Of a stretch of 29,539 bases of DNA, positions 22,069-29,539 are shown in pieces (position 1 is the first letter of the stretch; every line of letters starts with the position of its first letter). The position numbers and the translations under genes were made by a program. Under the pieces are notes generated by a model. That model was not told the origin of the DNA. It searched no databases and worked only from the letters and a program-made list of their open reading frames with translations. This DNA is from an uncultured Clostridia bacterium. Lineage in GTDB: Bacteria; Bacillota; Clostridia; Christensenellales; UBA1242. Where the stretch lies: NCBI GenBank assembly GCA_944349915.1, contig CALVNU010000002.1:1-29539 (forward strand), in the 5' to 3' direction.

Positions 22069-25020
22069 ATGGATAGTGGAACAATCAACCTTATTATTAG
22101 TTTTATTTTTGTATTAATTTTGATTGTTGGATTTTTTATTGGATTTTGGCGAGGGGTTAGACGCTCGGCAGTTAGTTGCGCAATCGGTCTTATTGGCGTT
22201 ATAATTGCGTTTTTTATCACACCGCCAATCACGAATGCGATTATGGGGATTTCGCTTTCAATAGATGGACAATCGGTTACAATAAGCCAGTATATTATTG
22301 ACCAGTTAAACCAAAATCAAGATATTGCCTCTCTTATTCAAGACAACCCAAATCTCAAATCACTAATAGAGCAAATTCCTTCGGCAGTTGCAAATGTGAT
22401 TATCTTTATGGTTGTTACCGCATTGATGATGCTTTTATTATACATTGTATATAAAATTATTGCAGTAACCTGCCTTAAACGCAAAGAAGACCAAAAAATG
22501 TATCGCACTTGGGGTGGAGTTATTGGACTTGTTAAAGCCTTTGTAATAACTATTTTTGTGTTTATGCCGTTCTCTTCTTTGATTGGGCTTGTAAGCGATA
22601 TCTCTCAAAGCGCTAATATCTATGTGCAAGAAGAAGTGGTTGAAAATCAATTGCTTGGCGATGCAGTGCTGGAAGGAGACTCTCAAGAAAATACTCAAGA
22701 AGGAGAGCAATCTCAAGAGACTGGTGAGACCGCTCAAGAAACAGAACAAACACCAGTGGACACCCGCTCTGCAATAGGCAAACTTTTGCCTCAAGAAGTG
22801 AGCGATATTATAAGCGGACTTAACAACAGTTTTTTCTTTAAAATGCAAAGCGCAGTTTCTGTTGACGATGCAATGTTTGATTATCTTTCTGCAGTAGAAC
22901 TTAATGGAGAAAAGTTATATATAAGACAGGAAATAAATTCCTATGCAAATGTATATAATGTTGCAATGGAAATTTCGGAACTATCATCTTCTCAACACAC
23001 TTTTGCAGAACTTGACTTTGACCAGCTTGAAATTTATCTTAATGACATTTTGGACGGAACTTTATTTAGGCAAATCTTGGTAGAAGTTATTGAAGACTTT
23101 GTGTCAAATTATCAAAACTATTCTTCTTTTATTAGCGCAGAACAACTTGAGCAATATAAAGAACTTCTAGACGATATTGCCAGCGGTTTTGCAAAGGCAC
23201 TGGAGAATGGTGAGGATGGCGTGATAAATTATTTGAAAGACGACATCAATGCAATCTTTAATATCTTTAAAGAACTTGCAAAAAGCGGAATTATAGACCA
23301 AATTCTAGCTCAACAAGATATAACCACAGAATCCATTTTAAATATGCTTGTCGACAATACCGAAGTTTTTTCAAATTCTATAGAAAATCTTTTTAGCATG
23401 AACATTTTGCACGATGGGTTTAATTTTATTTTCAACAATTTTGTTGCAACAAGTGTTGAAGGACTAGACCAAATTTCTGCGGACACATCAAATTGGCAAG
23501 ATGAAGATTGGAACAATCTTGCGTCACAAGTAAAAACAGTTATAACCGATTTTTCTGCCGTTGCATCTCAAGTTGATGTTATGAAGGTTATCAATGACCC
23601 AACATCCATTCTTGTCAAAGACGATGAAAATAATGTCGACATTATCGCTGTAATGTCTGGGCTAGGCAAATTTATCGATTCTGTCTTGGATGTAACAATA
23701 TTGCAAAATGAACAAGGACAGTCAATTCTCGACAATCTTTTAAAGAGCCACAATTTTATTCTTCCAGCAGAGGCAGTAAAGAATAATGCGGGTGAAGAAG
23801 TAATTTTGGCAAATTATCAAGAATATCTTTCATTTATTGCACAAAGTTTGCAGGAAATTAAAGATAACGATTTGTATACAATTTTGACATCATCTTCTGG
23901 TGCAACAAGCATAATAAAAGAATTTGCAAATTTGATTTCTCAAGAAGGCAACAAAAATCTTCTTGCAAACATTTTCCTTCCACTTATTCAAGTTGAGCCA
24001 ACCAAATCTTTGGTGGGCGACGAACTTGTTTCCGCTGTCCAATCTAGTCTAATAGATTTAAGTTCTATTGAAGGCTATGATATGTGGAAAAGCGAACTTG
24101 GTTATGTAAGCGATATTCTTATTGTGCTTAATAAAACCGATAAAAATGGAACAAGTTATCTTGACTATGCAATCTCTGGCAATGCAGATATGCTTTTACA
24201 AAATCTTGGGGAGAATGTTACAATCACCGAAATAATGACTCCAGTATTGCATGCAACTTCTACAGAGGGAATCAAACAAACTCTATTCGACACAGTTGCA
24301 AACCTATTAAATCAACTTGCTTCAACAAATATTACAATAGACATTACAAAAGTATCATTTGAAGAAGGCGACATTGAAGACCAAACTGCAGAAATTTGCA
24401 CTATTTTGGAAAATATAGTAGAAATTTATAATCAATACACAGAAGCAGGCGAAGGGTTTACTTTTAGCAGTATTGATAAAAACACTTTAGGGGTGTTGCT
24501 TGATAGCATTAAAGCAAATGCATACAGAATTGAATTGAGCGAAAAAGAGCAAGAAGGCGTTTTCAAGCCTGTGTTTGAAGGACTTTATAATAAGATTAAA
24601 GAGGACTATTCGGCAGTTGCATCAATTGTTGGGGATAAGGAAATATATCAAATTTCATTCGAATCGCTTATGAATGCGGTTGTTGAAATTGAAAATGCGG
24701 ATGTTGACTCATTTATAGGGAAAGTAGGAAATATTATAACTTCAAGTGCTGGCGAAGTTACAGTTGAGACAATTGAAGGGTTGATTAATTCGGTAACAGA
24801 AGAAACTACAGATGATATGTTAGACACAATTGATACCGTTTTGGGAGCGCTTGACGAGTTTGATGTTAAGATTGAAATTTCAGGAGAAAGTGCAGAAATT
24901 ATTGAAGAAAACAAAGATAAGATTTCTAGCATTATCAATAACAACACAGTAATCAATGATGAAATTAAAAACAAGTTGAACAACATTTTCGGGTTGCCTT
25001 CAACAGAAACAGAAAACTAA
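22069..25020 (+). CDS. CvpA-like membrane protein with giant C-terminal region
   Basis: The 983-residue protein has an N-terminal part resembling the CvpA family: four hydrophobic segments (about 7-27, 33-54, 106-133, 148-175) with the G-F-x-x-G-F-W-R-G motif after the first and W-G-G-V-I-G-L-V-K-A in the last. An acidic Gln/Glu-rich linker (about 195-235) leads to some 740 residues of soluble, mostly helical, Asp/Glu/Asn-rich sequence with no Cys-rich or catalytic motif I can name. Known CvpA proteins have only about 160-220 residues, so the tail is unusual; with four membrane spans both ends would be on the same side, so a cytoplasmic or outside location cannot be decided. GGGGGA precedes the chosen ATG; a frame to 21964 is AT noise. 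rsmH follows after 14 bases, taking the place where mraZ is usual. Confidence 0.65.
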   Translation: MDSGTINLIISFIFVLILIVGFFIGFWRGVRRSAVSCAIGLIGVIIAFFITPPITNAIMGISLSIDGQSVTISQYIIDQLNQNQDIASLIQDNPNLKSLIEQIPSAVANVIIFMVVTALMMLLLYIVYKIIAVTCLKRKEDQKMYRTWGGVIGLVKAFVITIFVFMPFSSLIGLVSDISQSANIYVQEEVVENQLLGDAVLEGDSQENTQEGEQSQETGETAQETEQTPVDTRSAIGKLLPQEVSDIISGLNNSFFFKMQSAVSVDDAMFDYLSAVELNGEKLYIRQEINSYANVYNVAMEISELSSSQHTFAELDFDQLEIYLNDILDGTLFRQILVEVIEDFVSNYQNYSSFISAEQLEQYKELLDDIASGFAKALENGEDGVINYLKDDINAIFNIFKELAKSGIIDQILAQQDITTESILNMLVDNTEVFSNSIENLFSMNILHDGFNFIFNNFVATSVEGLDQISADTSNWQDEDWNNLASQVKTVITDFSAVASQVDVMKVINDPTSILVKDDENNVDIIAVMSGLGKFIDSVLDVTILQNEQGQSILDNLLKSHNFILPAEAVKNNAGEEVILANYQEYLSFIAQSLQEIKDNDLYTILTSSSGATSIIKEFANLISQEGNKNLLANIFLPLIQVEPTKSLVGDELVSAVQSSLIDLSSIEGYDMWKSELGYVSDILIVLNKTDKNGTSYLDYAISGNADMLLQNLGENVTITEIMTPVLHATSTEGIKQTLFDTVANLLNQLASTNITIDITKVSFEEGDIEDQTAEICTILENIVEIYNQYTEAGEGFTFSSIDKNTLGVLLDSIKANAYRIELSEKEQEGVFKPVFEGLYNKIKEDYSAVASIVGDKEIYQISFESLMNAVVEIENADVDSFIGKVGNIITSSAGEVTVETIEGLINSVTEETTDDMLDTIDTVLGALDEFDVKIEISGESAEIIEENKDKISSIINNNTVINDEIKNKLNNIFGLPSTETEN

Positions 25021-25034
25021 AGAAAAGGGTTTTT

Positions 25035-25970
25035 ATGAACGAGTTTAAACACATTCCTGTTCTGTTAAATGAAGTTATCTCTGGGCTTGAAATCAAGCCC
25101 GGAGGTATTTATATTGATTGCACAATGGGCGGAGGAGGTCATTCTAGCGAAATTTTAAAAAAACTAAAAACTGGAAAACTTATTGGCTTTGATAAAGATG
25201 AAGATGCAGTTGCTGTGTGCAAAGAAAAGTTTAAAAACAATCGAAATGTTGAAATTATCAAAGCCGACTTTAAAAATTCTCCACAAATTTTGCAAGGCAT
25301 GGCACTTGAAGGAAAAATAGATGGCATTCTTATTGACCTTGGCGTAAGTTCTTATCAAATTGACAGCGCGGAACGGGGGTTTAGTTTTCTTCATAACGGA
25401 AAACTTGACATGAGAATGGACAAAAGTCAATCGCTTACTGCTTATGATGTGGTAAATTTCTATAACGAGCAAAAATTGCTTGAAATTTTGTATCAATTTG
25501 GTGAAGAAAAAAATGCAAAAAATATTGTTAAAAACATTATTAGTGCAAGAAAAATCAAACCTATTGAAACAACTTTTGAGTTGAAAGATATTATAGAACG
25601 CTCATTTCCAAAAAAAATCATCTATGGGAAGGGTGGCGTTTCAAAACAAACTTTTCAAGCAATAAGAATTGAAGTCAACAAAGAACTTGCAGGGCTTGAA
25701 GAGTGCTTGGAAAATTTGATAAAACTTTTAAACCATGGCGGAAGAATGGCGGTTATATCTTTTCATAGTTTGGAAGACCGAATTGTTAAAAATGTTTTCA
25801 AAAAGCAGGCAACAGATTGCCTTTGCCCGCCAAAAACGCCAATCTGCATTTGTGGGCACAAGGCAAGCGTTAAACTTATTACTAGAAAGCCAATAGTCGC
25901 CACCCAAGAAGAATTAAAATTTAATTCTCGCTCATCAAGCGCAAAGTTGAGAATAATTGAAAAACTATAG
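25035..25970 (+). CDS. rsmH: 16S rRNA C1402 N4-methyltransferase
   Basis: RsmH (MraW) methylates N4 of C1402 in the ribosomal P site using S-adenosylmethionine. The 311 residues begin H-I-P-V-L-L-N-E-V and carry the SAM motif DCTMGGGGHS (28-37), then D-L-G-V-S-S-Y-Q-I-D, R-G-F-S-F and the D-M-R-M-D signature. The family's C-terminal ending with S-F-H-S-L-E-D-R and R-S-S-S-A-K-L-R is present. Length is normal. It is the first recognisable gene of a division-type cluster; the usual upstream mraZ is not here. The start has AAAGGG upstream. Confidence 0.97.
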   Translation: MNEFKHIPVLLNEVISGLEIKPGGIYIDCTMGGGGHSSEILKKLKTGKLIGFDKDEDAVAVCKEKFKNNRNVEIIKADFKNSPQILQGMALEGKIDGILIDLGVSSYQIDSAERGFSFLHNGKLDMRMDKSQSLTAYDVVNFYNEQKLLEILYQFGEEKNAKNIVKNIISARKIKPIETTFELKDIIERSFPKKIIYGKGGVSKQTFQAIRIEVNKELAGLEECLENLIKLLNHGGRMAVISFHSLEDRIVKNVFKKQATDCLCPPKTPICICGHKASVKLITRKPIVATQEELKFNSRSSSAKLRIIEKL

Positions 25971-25987
25971 TTTAAAAGTGATATAAT
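25957..25987 (+). promoter_or_regulatory. internal promoter before the FtsL-position gene
   Basis: TGA-TATAAT (25979-25987) is a perfect extended -10 just after the rsmH stop; TTGAAA at 25957-25962 is a -35 at a long 19-base spacing. AAAGGAGG follows, so the two division genes may be expressed apart from rsmH. Confidence 0.5.
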
Positions 25988-26007
25988 CTAAAAGGAGGGC
26001 ATAGAAT

Positions 26008-26775
26008 ATGGAAGAGAAGATTGTTGTAACTGAAAAATCTTTGAAAGAAACCGACAAGATTGACAAAACGCAAGACCAAGAAGCCTATCAAAAGTGGCGA
26101 CAGACAGTTGAAAAACAAAAGCAAGAAGCCAGTTCTTTAAAAAAGCAAGAAGAAAGCGTTCCAAAAAAGCAAGAAAATCCATTTTCAAAAATCAATCCGT
26201 TTTCTTCCACTTCATTTAAAGATTATCCTTCTTTCATGCAAACCAAAACCGCTGTGCAAGAGAATGACGGTGAAAATGTCGAACTCTCTGCTACTCAAAA
26301 CGAGGCTCAAACTTTTAATGAGGATTATCAAAATGACAAGGTTACAGATTTTTCTTCTACAGTTTTTTCGCCCAACTATGATATGATGGAATCGCTTAGT
26401 CAAGAAGAGCATGAAAAAATTTTTGGCACAGAGCAAAAAGAAGATTTGCAAGAAAAACAAGCAAAAAAGAAAAAAATTAGCATAAAAAGCATTGTTTTTG
26501 CAGTATTATTTGTTATTTTTGGCATTTGGGGGATTGTAAACATTTCAACCATTGATTCGTTGAACAGTCAAATCCAAACTGCAACAGACAACTATAATTT
26601 AAACCTTGCAAACTATCTTAAAAACCTTGCAACTCTTGACACAACAAATCAAGAAAACATGGAAAACCTTTTTGAAGTTATTCCAACCGAAAGCCTGCCA
26701 CCAGCCTCTGTTGGCGAGCAGTCAAATTGGTTTGATAGATTTTGTAATTTCTTGTCGGGCTTGTTTGGAGGATAG
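26008..26775 (+). CDS. FtsL-position single-pass membrane protein
   Basis: The 255-residue protein sits between rsmH and a class B PBP, the place of ftsL, a bitopic septal protein that works with FtsB/DivIC and activates PBP. It has a long, Gln/Lys/Glu-rich, probably disordered cytoplasmic part (1-155), a Lys-rich stop (KKKKIS), one transmembrane helix (about 160-178) and about 75 external residues. Of these the first 40 are coiled-coil-like (SLNSQIQTATDN) and the last form an amphipathic end, W-F-D-R-F-C-N-F-L. FtsL proteins usually have about 100-120 residues with a short N-terminus, so the cytoplasmic tail is unusual. The assignment rests on position and topology, not on sequence motifs. 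Strong AAAGGAGG upstream. Confidence 0.55.
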   Translation: MEEKIVVTEKSLKETDKIDKTQDQEAYQKWRQTVEKQKQEASSLKKQEESVPKKQENPFSKINPFSSTSFKDYPSFMQTKTAVQENDGENVELSATQNEAQTFNEDYQNDKVTDFSSTVFSPNYDMMESLSQEEHEKIFGTEQKEDLQEKQAKKKKISIKSIVFAVLFVIFGIWGIVNISTIDSLNSQIQTATDNYNLNLANYLKNLATLDTTNQENMENLFEVIPTESLPPASVGEQSNWFDRFCNFLSGLFGG

Positions 26776-28638
26776 ATGAACAAACCCTTCACATTATTTT
26801 CTTTTAGAAAAAGGATTGTCGCTCTTTTTATTGCGATATCCTTTCTTTTTTGTGCTCTAGCAATTAGGCTTTTTGTGCTCCAAATTGTAAATGGAGAAAA
26901 TTTGATGCTTAAAGCCACAGACCAGTGGACGCGCGACCTTAAAATTGTTGCCCCGCGAGGCGCAATTTATGACCGCACTGGTGCAAGTTTGGCAGTGAGT
27001 TATACGACATACAATGTTTTTGTGCGCGGACGAGAAGTTAAAAGCGCAACAACTGTTGCAACTCATTTGAGCAATATTTTAAATATTGATTTTGATGATG
27101 TTTACAATAAGGTCCAGCGAAAAAATGTTAGTGAAGTGCTTATCAAACTTGGTATTGATAGCGATACCGCAGAAAAAATCTATCACCAAAATTTGCCAGG
27201 CGTTTATCTTGCGGAAAGCGTTGCCAGGTATTATCCAAACGGAAATCTCGCAACTCAACTGCTGGGCTTTACCAGCATTGACAATGTTGGGCAGACTGGG
27301 GTGGAAGCTTATTATAACGATGTGCTTTCTGGCACAGACGGCTATAGTTATGTTCAAAGCGACCTTCAAGGCAAGGAGATTGGGGGAACTTTAAGATATT
27401 ATGTTCCAGCCGAGAATGGTGAAGATTTGACTTTATCAATAGACAGCAAAATGCAAGCCATACTTGAAAACGCGCTTAGTCTTATCATGACCGAGCAAAA
27501 AGCAAAGAACGCAAGCGGAATGATTTTGGAAGTTGATAGTGGACAGGTGCTTGCAATTTCGTCAAAGCCGAGTTTTAATTTAAACGATGTGCCGAGAGAT
27601 GACCTTGAAACGCTTTTTGAACGCTCTAAAATGAAACTTGTAACAGATATCTATGAGCCAGGCTCTACTTTTAAAATTTTGACAGTTGCCGCCGCACTTG
27701 AAGAAGGGTTGACCAATCTTGATGACACTTTCTATTGCCCAGGATATAGAATTATTGACGGCGTTAAAATCAAATGTTGGAAAACAATAGGGCATGGCAA
27801 TCAAACTTTGCTTGAAGCCTTTGGAAATTCTTGCAACTGTTGTTTTATGGACCTTGCTTTGCGACTTGGAGTTGATAAATTTTATCAATATATGCAAAAA
27901 TTCGGACTTGGAAGCAAAACCGGGATAGACATTTCGGGAGAAGCGAGCGGAATGTTGATGCAAAAAAGCCATGTCAAAAATGTTGACCTTGCGCGCATGG
28001 GGTTTGGACACGCTATTGCCTTAACTCCTATACAACTTATGACTGCTGTTGCATCTATTGTGGGTGGTCAAAAAATCACGCCAACCATTTTATATTCAAA
28101 TTTGCAAACAAGCGGGCAGGTGATTTTGTCGAAGAGCACAACACAAATCGTTAATCAACTGCTTGAATATGCAGAAAACAAAACGGGGAAATATACCTTT
28201 GTTGAAGGCTATAATGTTGGGGGTAAAACAGGTACAGCGCAAAAGTATAAGGAAACTGGCGGAATTGACCAAGGAAAATATATTTCTTCTTTTATAGGCA
28301 CATATCCTGCAGACAATCCTAAATATGCATTATTTATCATGGTTGACGAGCCTAGCGCTGGCGCTTATTATGGAAGCGTGGTTGCTGCGCCTTATGGCAA
28401 ACTTGTTTTTCAACAACTTTTTGACTATCTTGGAGAAGAAAAACAAGACCCATCTGCAAAGGTAGAAATAGTGGAAATGCCAGACTTGGTAGGTAAAAGT
28501 TTGGCAGATGCAATTATAGAACTAAAAAAATTGAAACTTGATTATGAAATTGACGGCGAAGGCGGTGTTGTTTTAGAGCAACTGCCACCACCGCAAACAG
28601 TATTGCAAGAAGGTTCTACTGTGGTGTTGATAACGTAG
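26776..28638 (+). CDS. ftsI: class B penicillin-binding protein with one PASTA domain
   Basis: This is a monofunctional peptidoglycan transpeptidase for septal or spore-cortex wall. The 620 residues have one N-terminal transmembrane helix (about 12-36), a dimerisation domain starting P-R-G-A-I-Y-D-R-T-G, and a transpeptidase domain with S297-T-F-K300, S352-C-N354 and K484-T-G486, all active-site motifs intact. A single PASTA domain ends the protein (about 562-620, MPDLVGKSLADA). One PASTA fits SpoVD as well as FtsI/Pbp2B, and from sequence alone I cannot choose; the position behind the FtsL-type gene favours a division role. The ATG directly follows the upstream stop, with GGAGG before it. 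mraY and mur genes that usually follow are absent from the window. Confidence 0.9.
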   Translation: MNKPFTLFSFRKRIVALFIAISFLFCALAIRLFVLQIVNGENLMLKATDQWTRDLKIVAPRGAIYDRTGASLAVSYTTYNVFVRGREVKSATTVATHLSNILNIDFDDVYNKVQRKNVSEVLIKLGIDSDTAEKIYHQNLPGVYLAESVARYYPNGNLATQLLGFTSIDNVGQTGVEAYYNDVLSGTDGYSYVQSDLQGKEIGGTLRYYVPAENGEDLTLSIDSKMQAILENALSLIMTEQKAKNASGMILEVDSGQVLAISSKPSFNLNDVPRDDLETLFERSKMKLVTDIYEPGSTFKILTVAAALEEGLTNLDDTFYCPGYRIIDGVKIKCWKTIGHGNQTLLEAFGNSCNCCFMDLALRLGVDKFYQYMQKFGLGSKTGIDISGEASGMLMQKSHVKNVDLARMGFGHAIALTPIQLMTAVASIVGGQKITPTILYSNLQTSGQVILSKSTTQIVNQLLEYAENKTGKYTFVEGYNVGGKTGTAQKYKETGGIDQGKYISSFIGTYPADNPKYALFIMVDEPSAGAYYGSVVAAPYGKLVFQQLFDYLGEEKQDPSAKVEIVEMPDLVGKSLADAIIELKKLKLDYEIDGEGGVVLEQLPPPQTVLQEGSTVVLIT

Positions 28639-28644
28639 ATTTTT

Positions 28645-28666
28645 TTGCTTAATTGAAAGCAATTTT
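28645..28666 (+). terminator. possible weak terminator after the PBP gene
   Basis: TTGCTT and AAGCAA around a six-base loop, followed by TTTT, 6 bases after the stop. The stem is short. The gap from here to 28858 is AT-rich with no gene seen. Confidence 0.35.
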
Positions 28667-28858
28667 ATGAACTCTAAATTTGCAGAAAACAATTTGCTCA
28701 AAATTTTTGTCTTTATTTGAATTTGCATTTTTTGCATCAAAAATTTGAAAGATATGCTTTTTCTTCAATTAAAAATACAGTTTTTGCTAAAAACTTATAG
28801 TAAAAATGTAAAAATTTGGTTATTAAAGTGTAAAAACAAGAAAAATGCGTAAATCATT

Positions 28859-28886
28859 TTGTAAAAAGGGGAAAAATTAGTAAAAT
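28859..28886 (+). promoter_or_regulatory. possible promoter of the peptidase gene, leaderless layout
   Basis: TTGTAA (28859-28864), 16 bases, TAAAAT (28881-28886) ending 6 bases before the ATG. The only Shine-Dalgarno-like GGGG is over 20 bases upstream of the ATG. An overlapping TATAAT at 28886-28891 would instead start transcription inside the gene. Confidence 0.4.
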
Positions 28887-28892
28887 ATAATC

Positions 28893-29539
28893 ATGGACAT
28901 AACTCTTTTAATTATTATTTGTGTGGTTGCCTTTTTGCTTATGCTGTGCTTCTTTTTGGCTGTGGCAAATTTTGCTGGCGAAAAATTTATGGATAGTTAT
29001 AAACGCATGGACGCAATTGAGGCAAAAACAGATTTTAGCACATATCAATATTTTTCATGGCTTAATCTCAAGCATTTTGGTGGCGAAATTGTGGTTAAAA
29101 CAATTGCAAATATTGCGGGTGATGCGTACAGCAAGAAAACGCTATATCTTTCTGGCGCAACGCAAGGTTCGCATAGCCTTGCCTCTTTTGCAATAATCTC
29201 TCATGAAATGGGGCATGCTTTGCAAGATAAAAATGGCAAAAAGTTGAAAACTCTCAACTTTTTAAGACGACTTGGAAAAGTTTTGGGATTTTTTCTTATG
29301 CCACTTTTTATTGCAGGTGTTGTGCTTATGCTTATTGGTGGCGCGCTTTTCTATGTTGGGGTTGGAATGCTTGGTGGCTGTGTTGTTATTTTGATTTTGG
29401 CTTTATTTATCAAGTTGCGAATGATTGCCATTGAAAAGGAAGCGTCCAAATTTGCTATAGAATTTTTAAACGAGGTCTTGCCAGAAGAACAGGTGGAATC
29501 TTGCCGTAAATTCTTGAATGACGCAAGACTGTCTTACTG
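28893..29539 (+). CDS. YugP-type neutral zinc metallopeptidase (3' end cut by window)
   Basis: 215 codons are visible. An N-terminal hydrophobic helix (about 3-27) is followed by a soluble part with the zinc motif H104-E-M-G-H108 and two further hydrophobic segments (about 126-165). Next comes I-E-K-E-A-S-K-F-A, where E181 is the probable third zinc ligand, and then the family's ending region before the window cut. The order matches the small membrane Zn-peptidase family of Bacillus YugP; the physiological substrate is unknown. The gene follows the PBP after a 254-base gap and probably is a separate unit. The start is chosen as the first ATG of the frame, consistent with a -10 six bases upstream. 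Confidence 0.85.
   Translation, partial: MDITLLIIICVVAFLLMLCFFLAVANFAGEKFMDSYKRMDAIEAKTDFSTYQYFSWLNLKHFGGEIVVKTIANIAGDAYSKKTLYLSGATQGSHSLASFAIISHEMGHALQDKNGKKLKTLNFLRRLGKVLGFFLMPLFIAGVVLMLIGGALFYVGVGMLGGCVVILILALFIKLRMIAIEKEASKFAIEFLNEVLPEEQVESCRKFLNDARLSY

Overview
The window looks like a low-GC Gram-positive chromosome (Bacillota, probably an uncultured clostridial lineage). The evidence is strong A+T richness, whiA next to dnaE and a phosphofructokinase gene, tRNA genes that encode their own CCA ends, Shine-Dalgarno sites of the AGGAGG type, a PASTA-bearing penicillin-binding protein in an rsmH/ftsL-type cluster, and a YugP-type metallopeptidase. I cannot name the genus. Both ends cut through genes: dtd on the left lacks only a few bases, and the peptidase on the right is truncated.

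Layout. 1-7096 is a rightward core block: dtd, a 431-base AT-rich gap with a promoter, then a tightly packed PHP hydrolase - whiA - dnaE - pfkA-like run. 7272-7879 is a tRNA operon (Gly-Arg-His-Gln-Gln-Lys) with a good promoter and terminator. 7880-15049 looks like accessory DNA. It holds a foldable palindromic element, two leftward zinc-ribbon membrane proteins facing a small Xre regulator across a twin operator, a decayed stretch, a leftward tRNA-Leu with a long and strongly foldable leader, and a 1682-residue GLUG-type surface-like protein with no export signal. 15116-21857 is DNA-repair flavoured: radC, two divergently transcribed paralogous small winged-helix plus membrane-anchor proteins that I do not recognise, uvrB and uvrA. 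21959-28666 is a cell-envelope block: a CvpA-like membrane protein with a very large C-terminal region, rsmH, an FtsL-position protein and a class B PBP. A YugP-like peptidase starts after it.

How parts work together. DnaE is the replicative polymerase, UvrA/UvrB do excision repair, and WhiA with the division-cluster genes links to growth and septation. Several genes (Xre at 8840, the winged-helix gene at 16610, uvrA at 18998, the peptidase at 28893) lack a Shine-Dalgarno but have a -10 hexamer ending 6-7 bases before the start codon, so this organism may use leaderless mRNAs routinely.

The most promising undescribed items are the divergent winged-helix/membrane paralogue pair beside uvrB, the Xre/zinc-ribbon cassette with an operator that exactly fills the promoter spacer, and the switch-like RNA leader of tRNA-Leu. 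Functional statements rest on motif recognition by eye; no database search was run.
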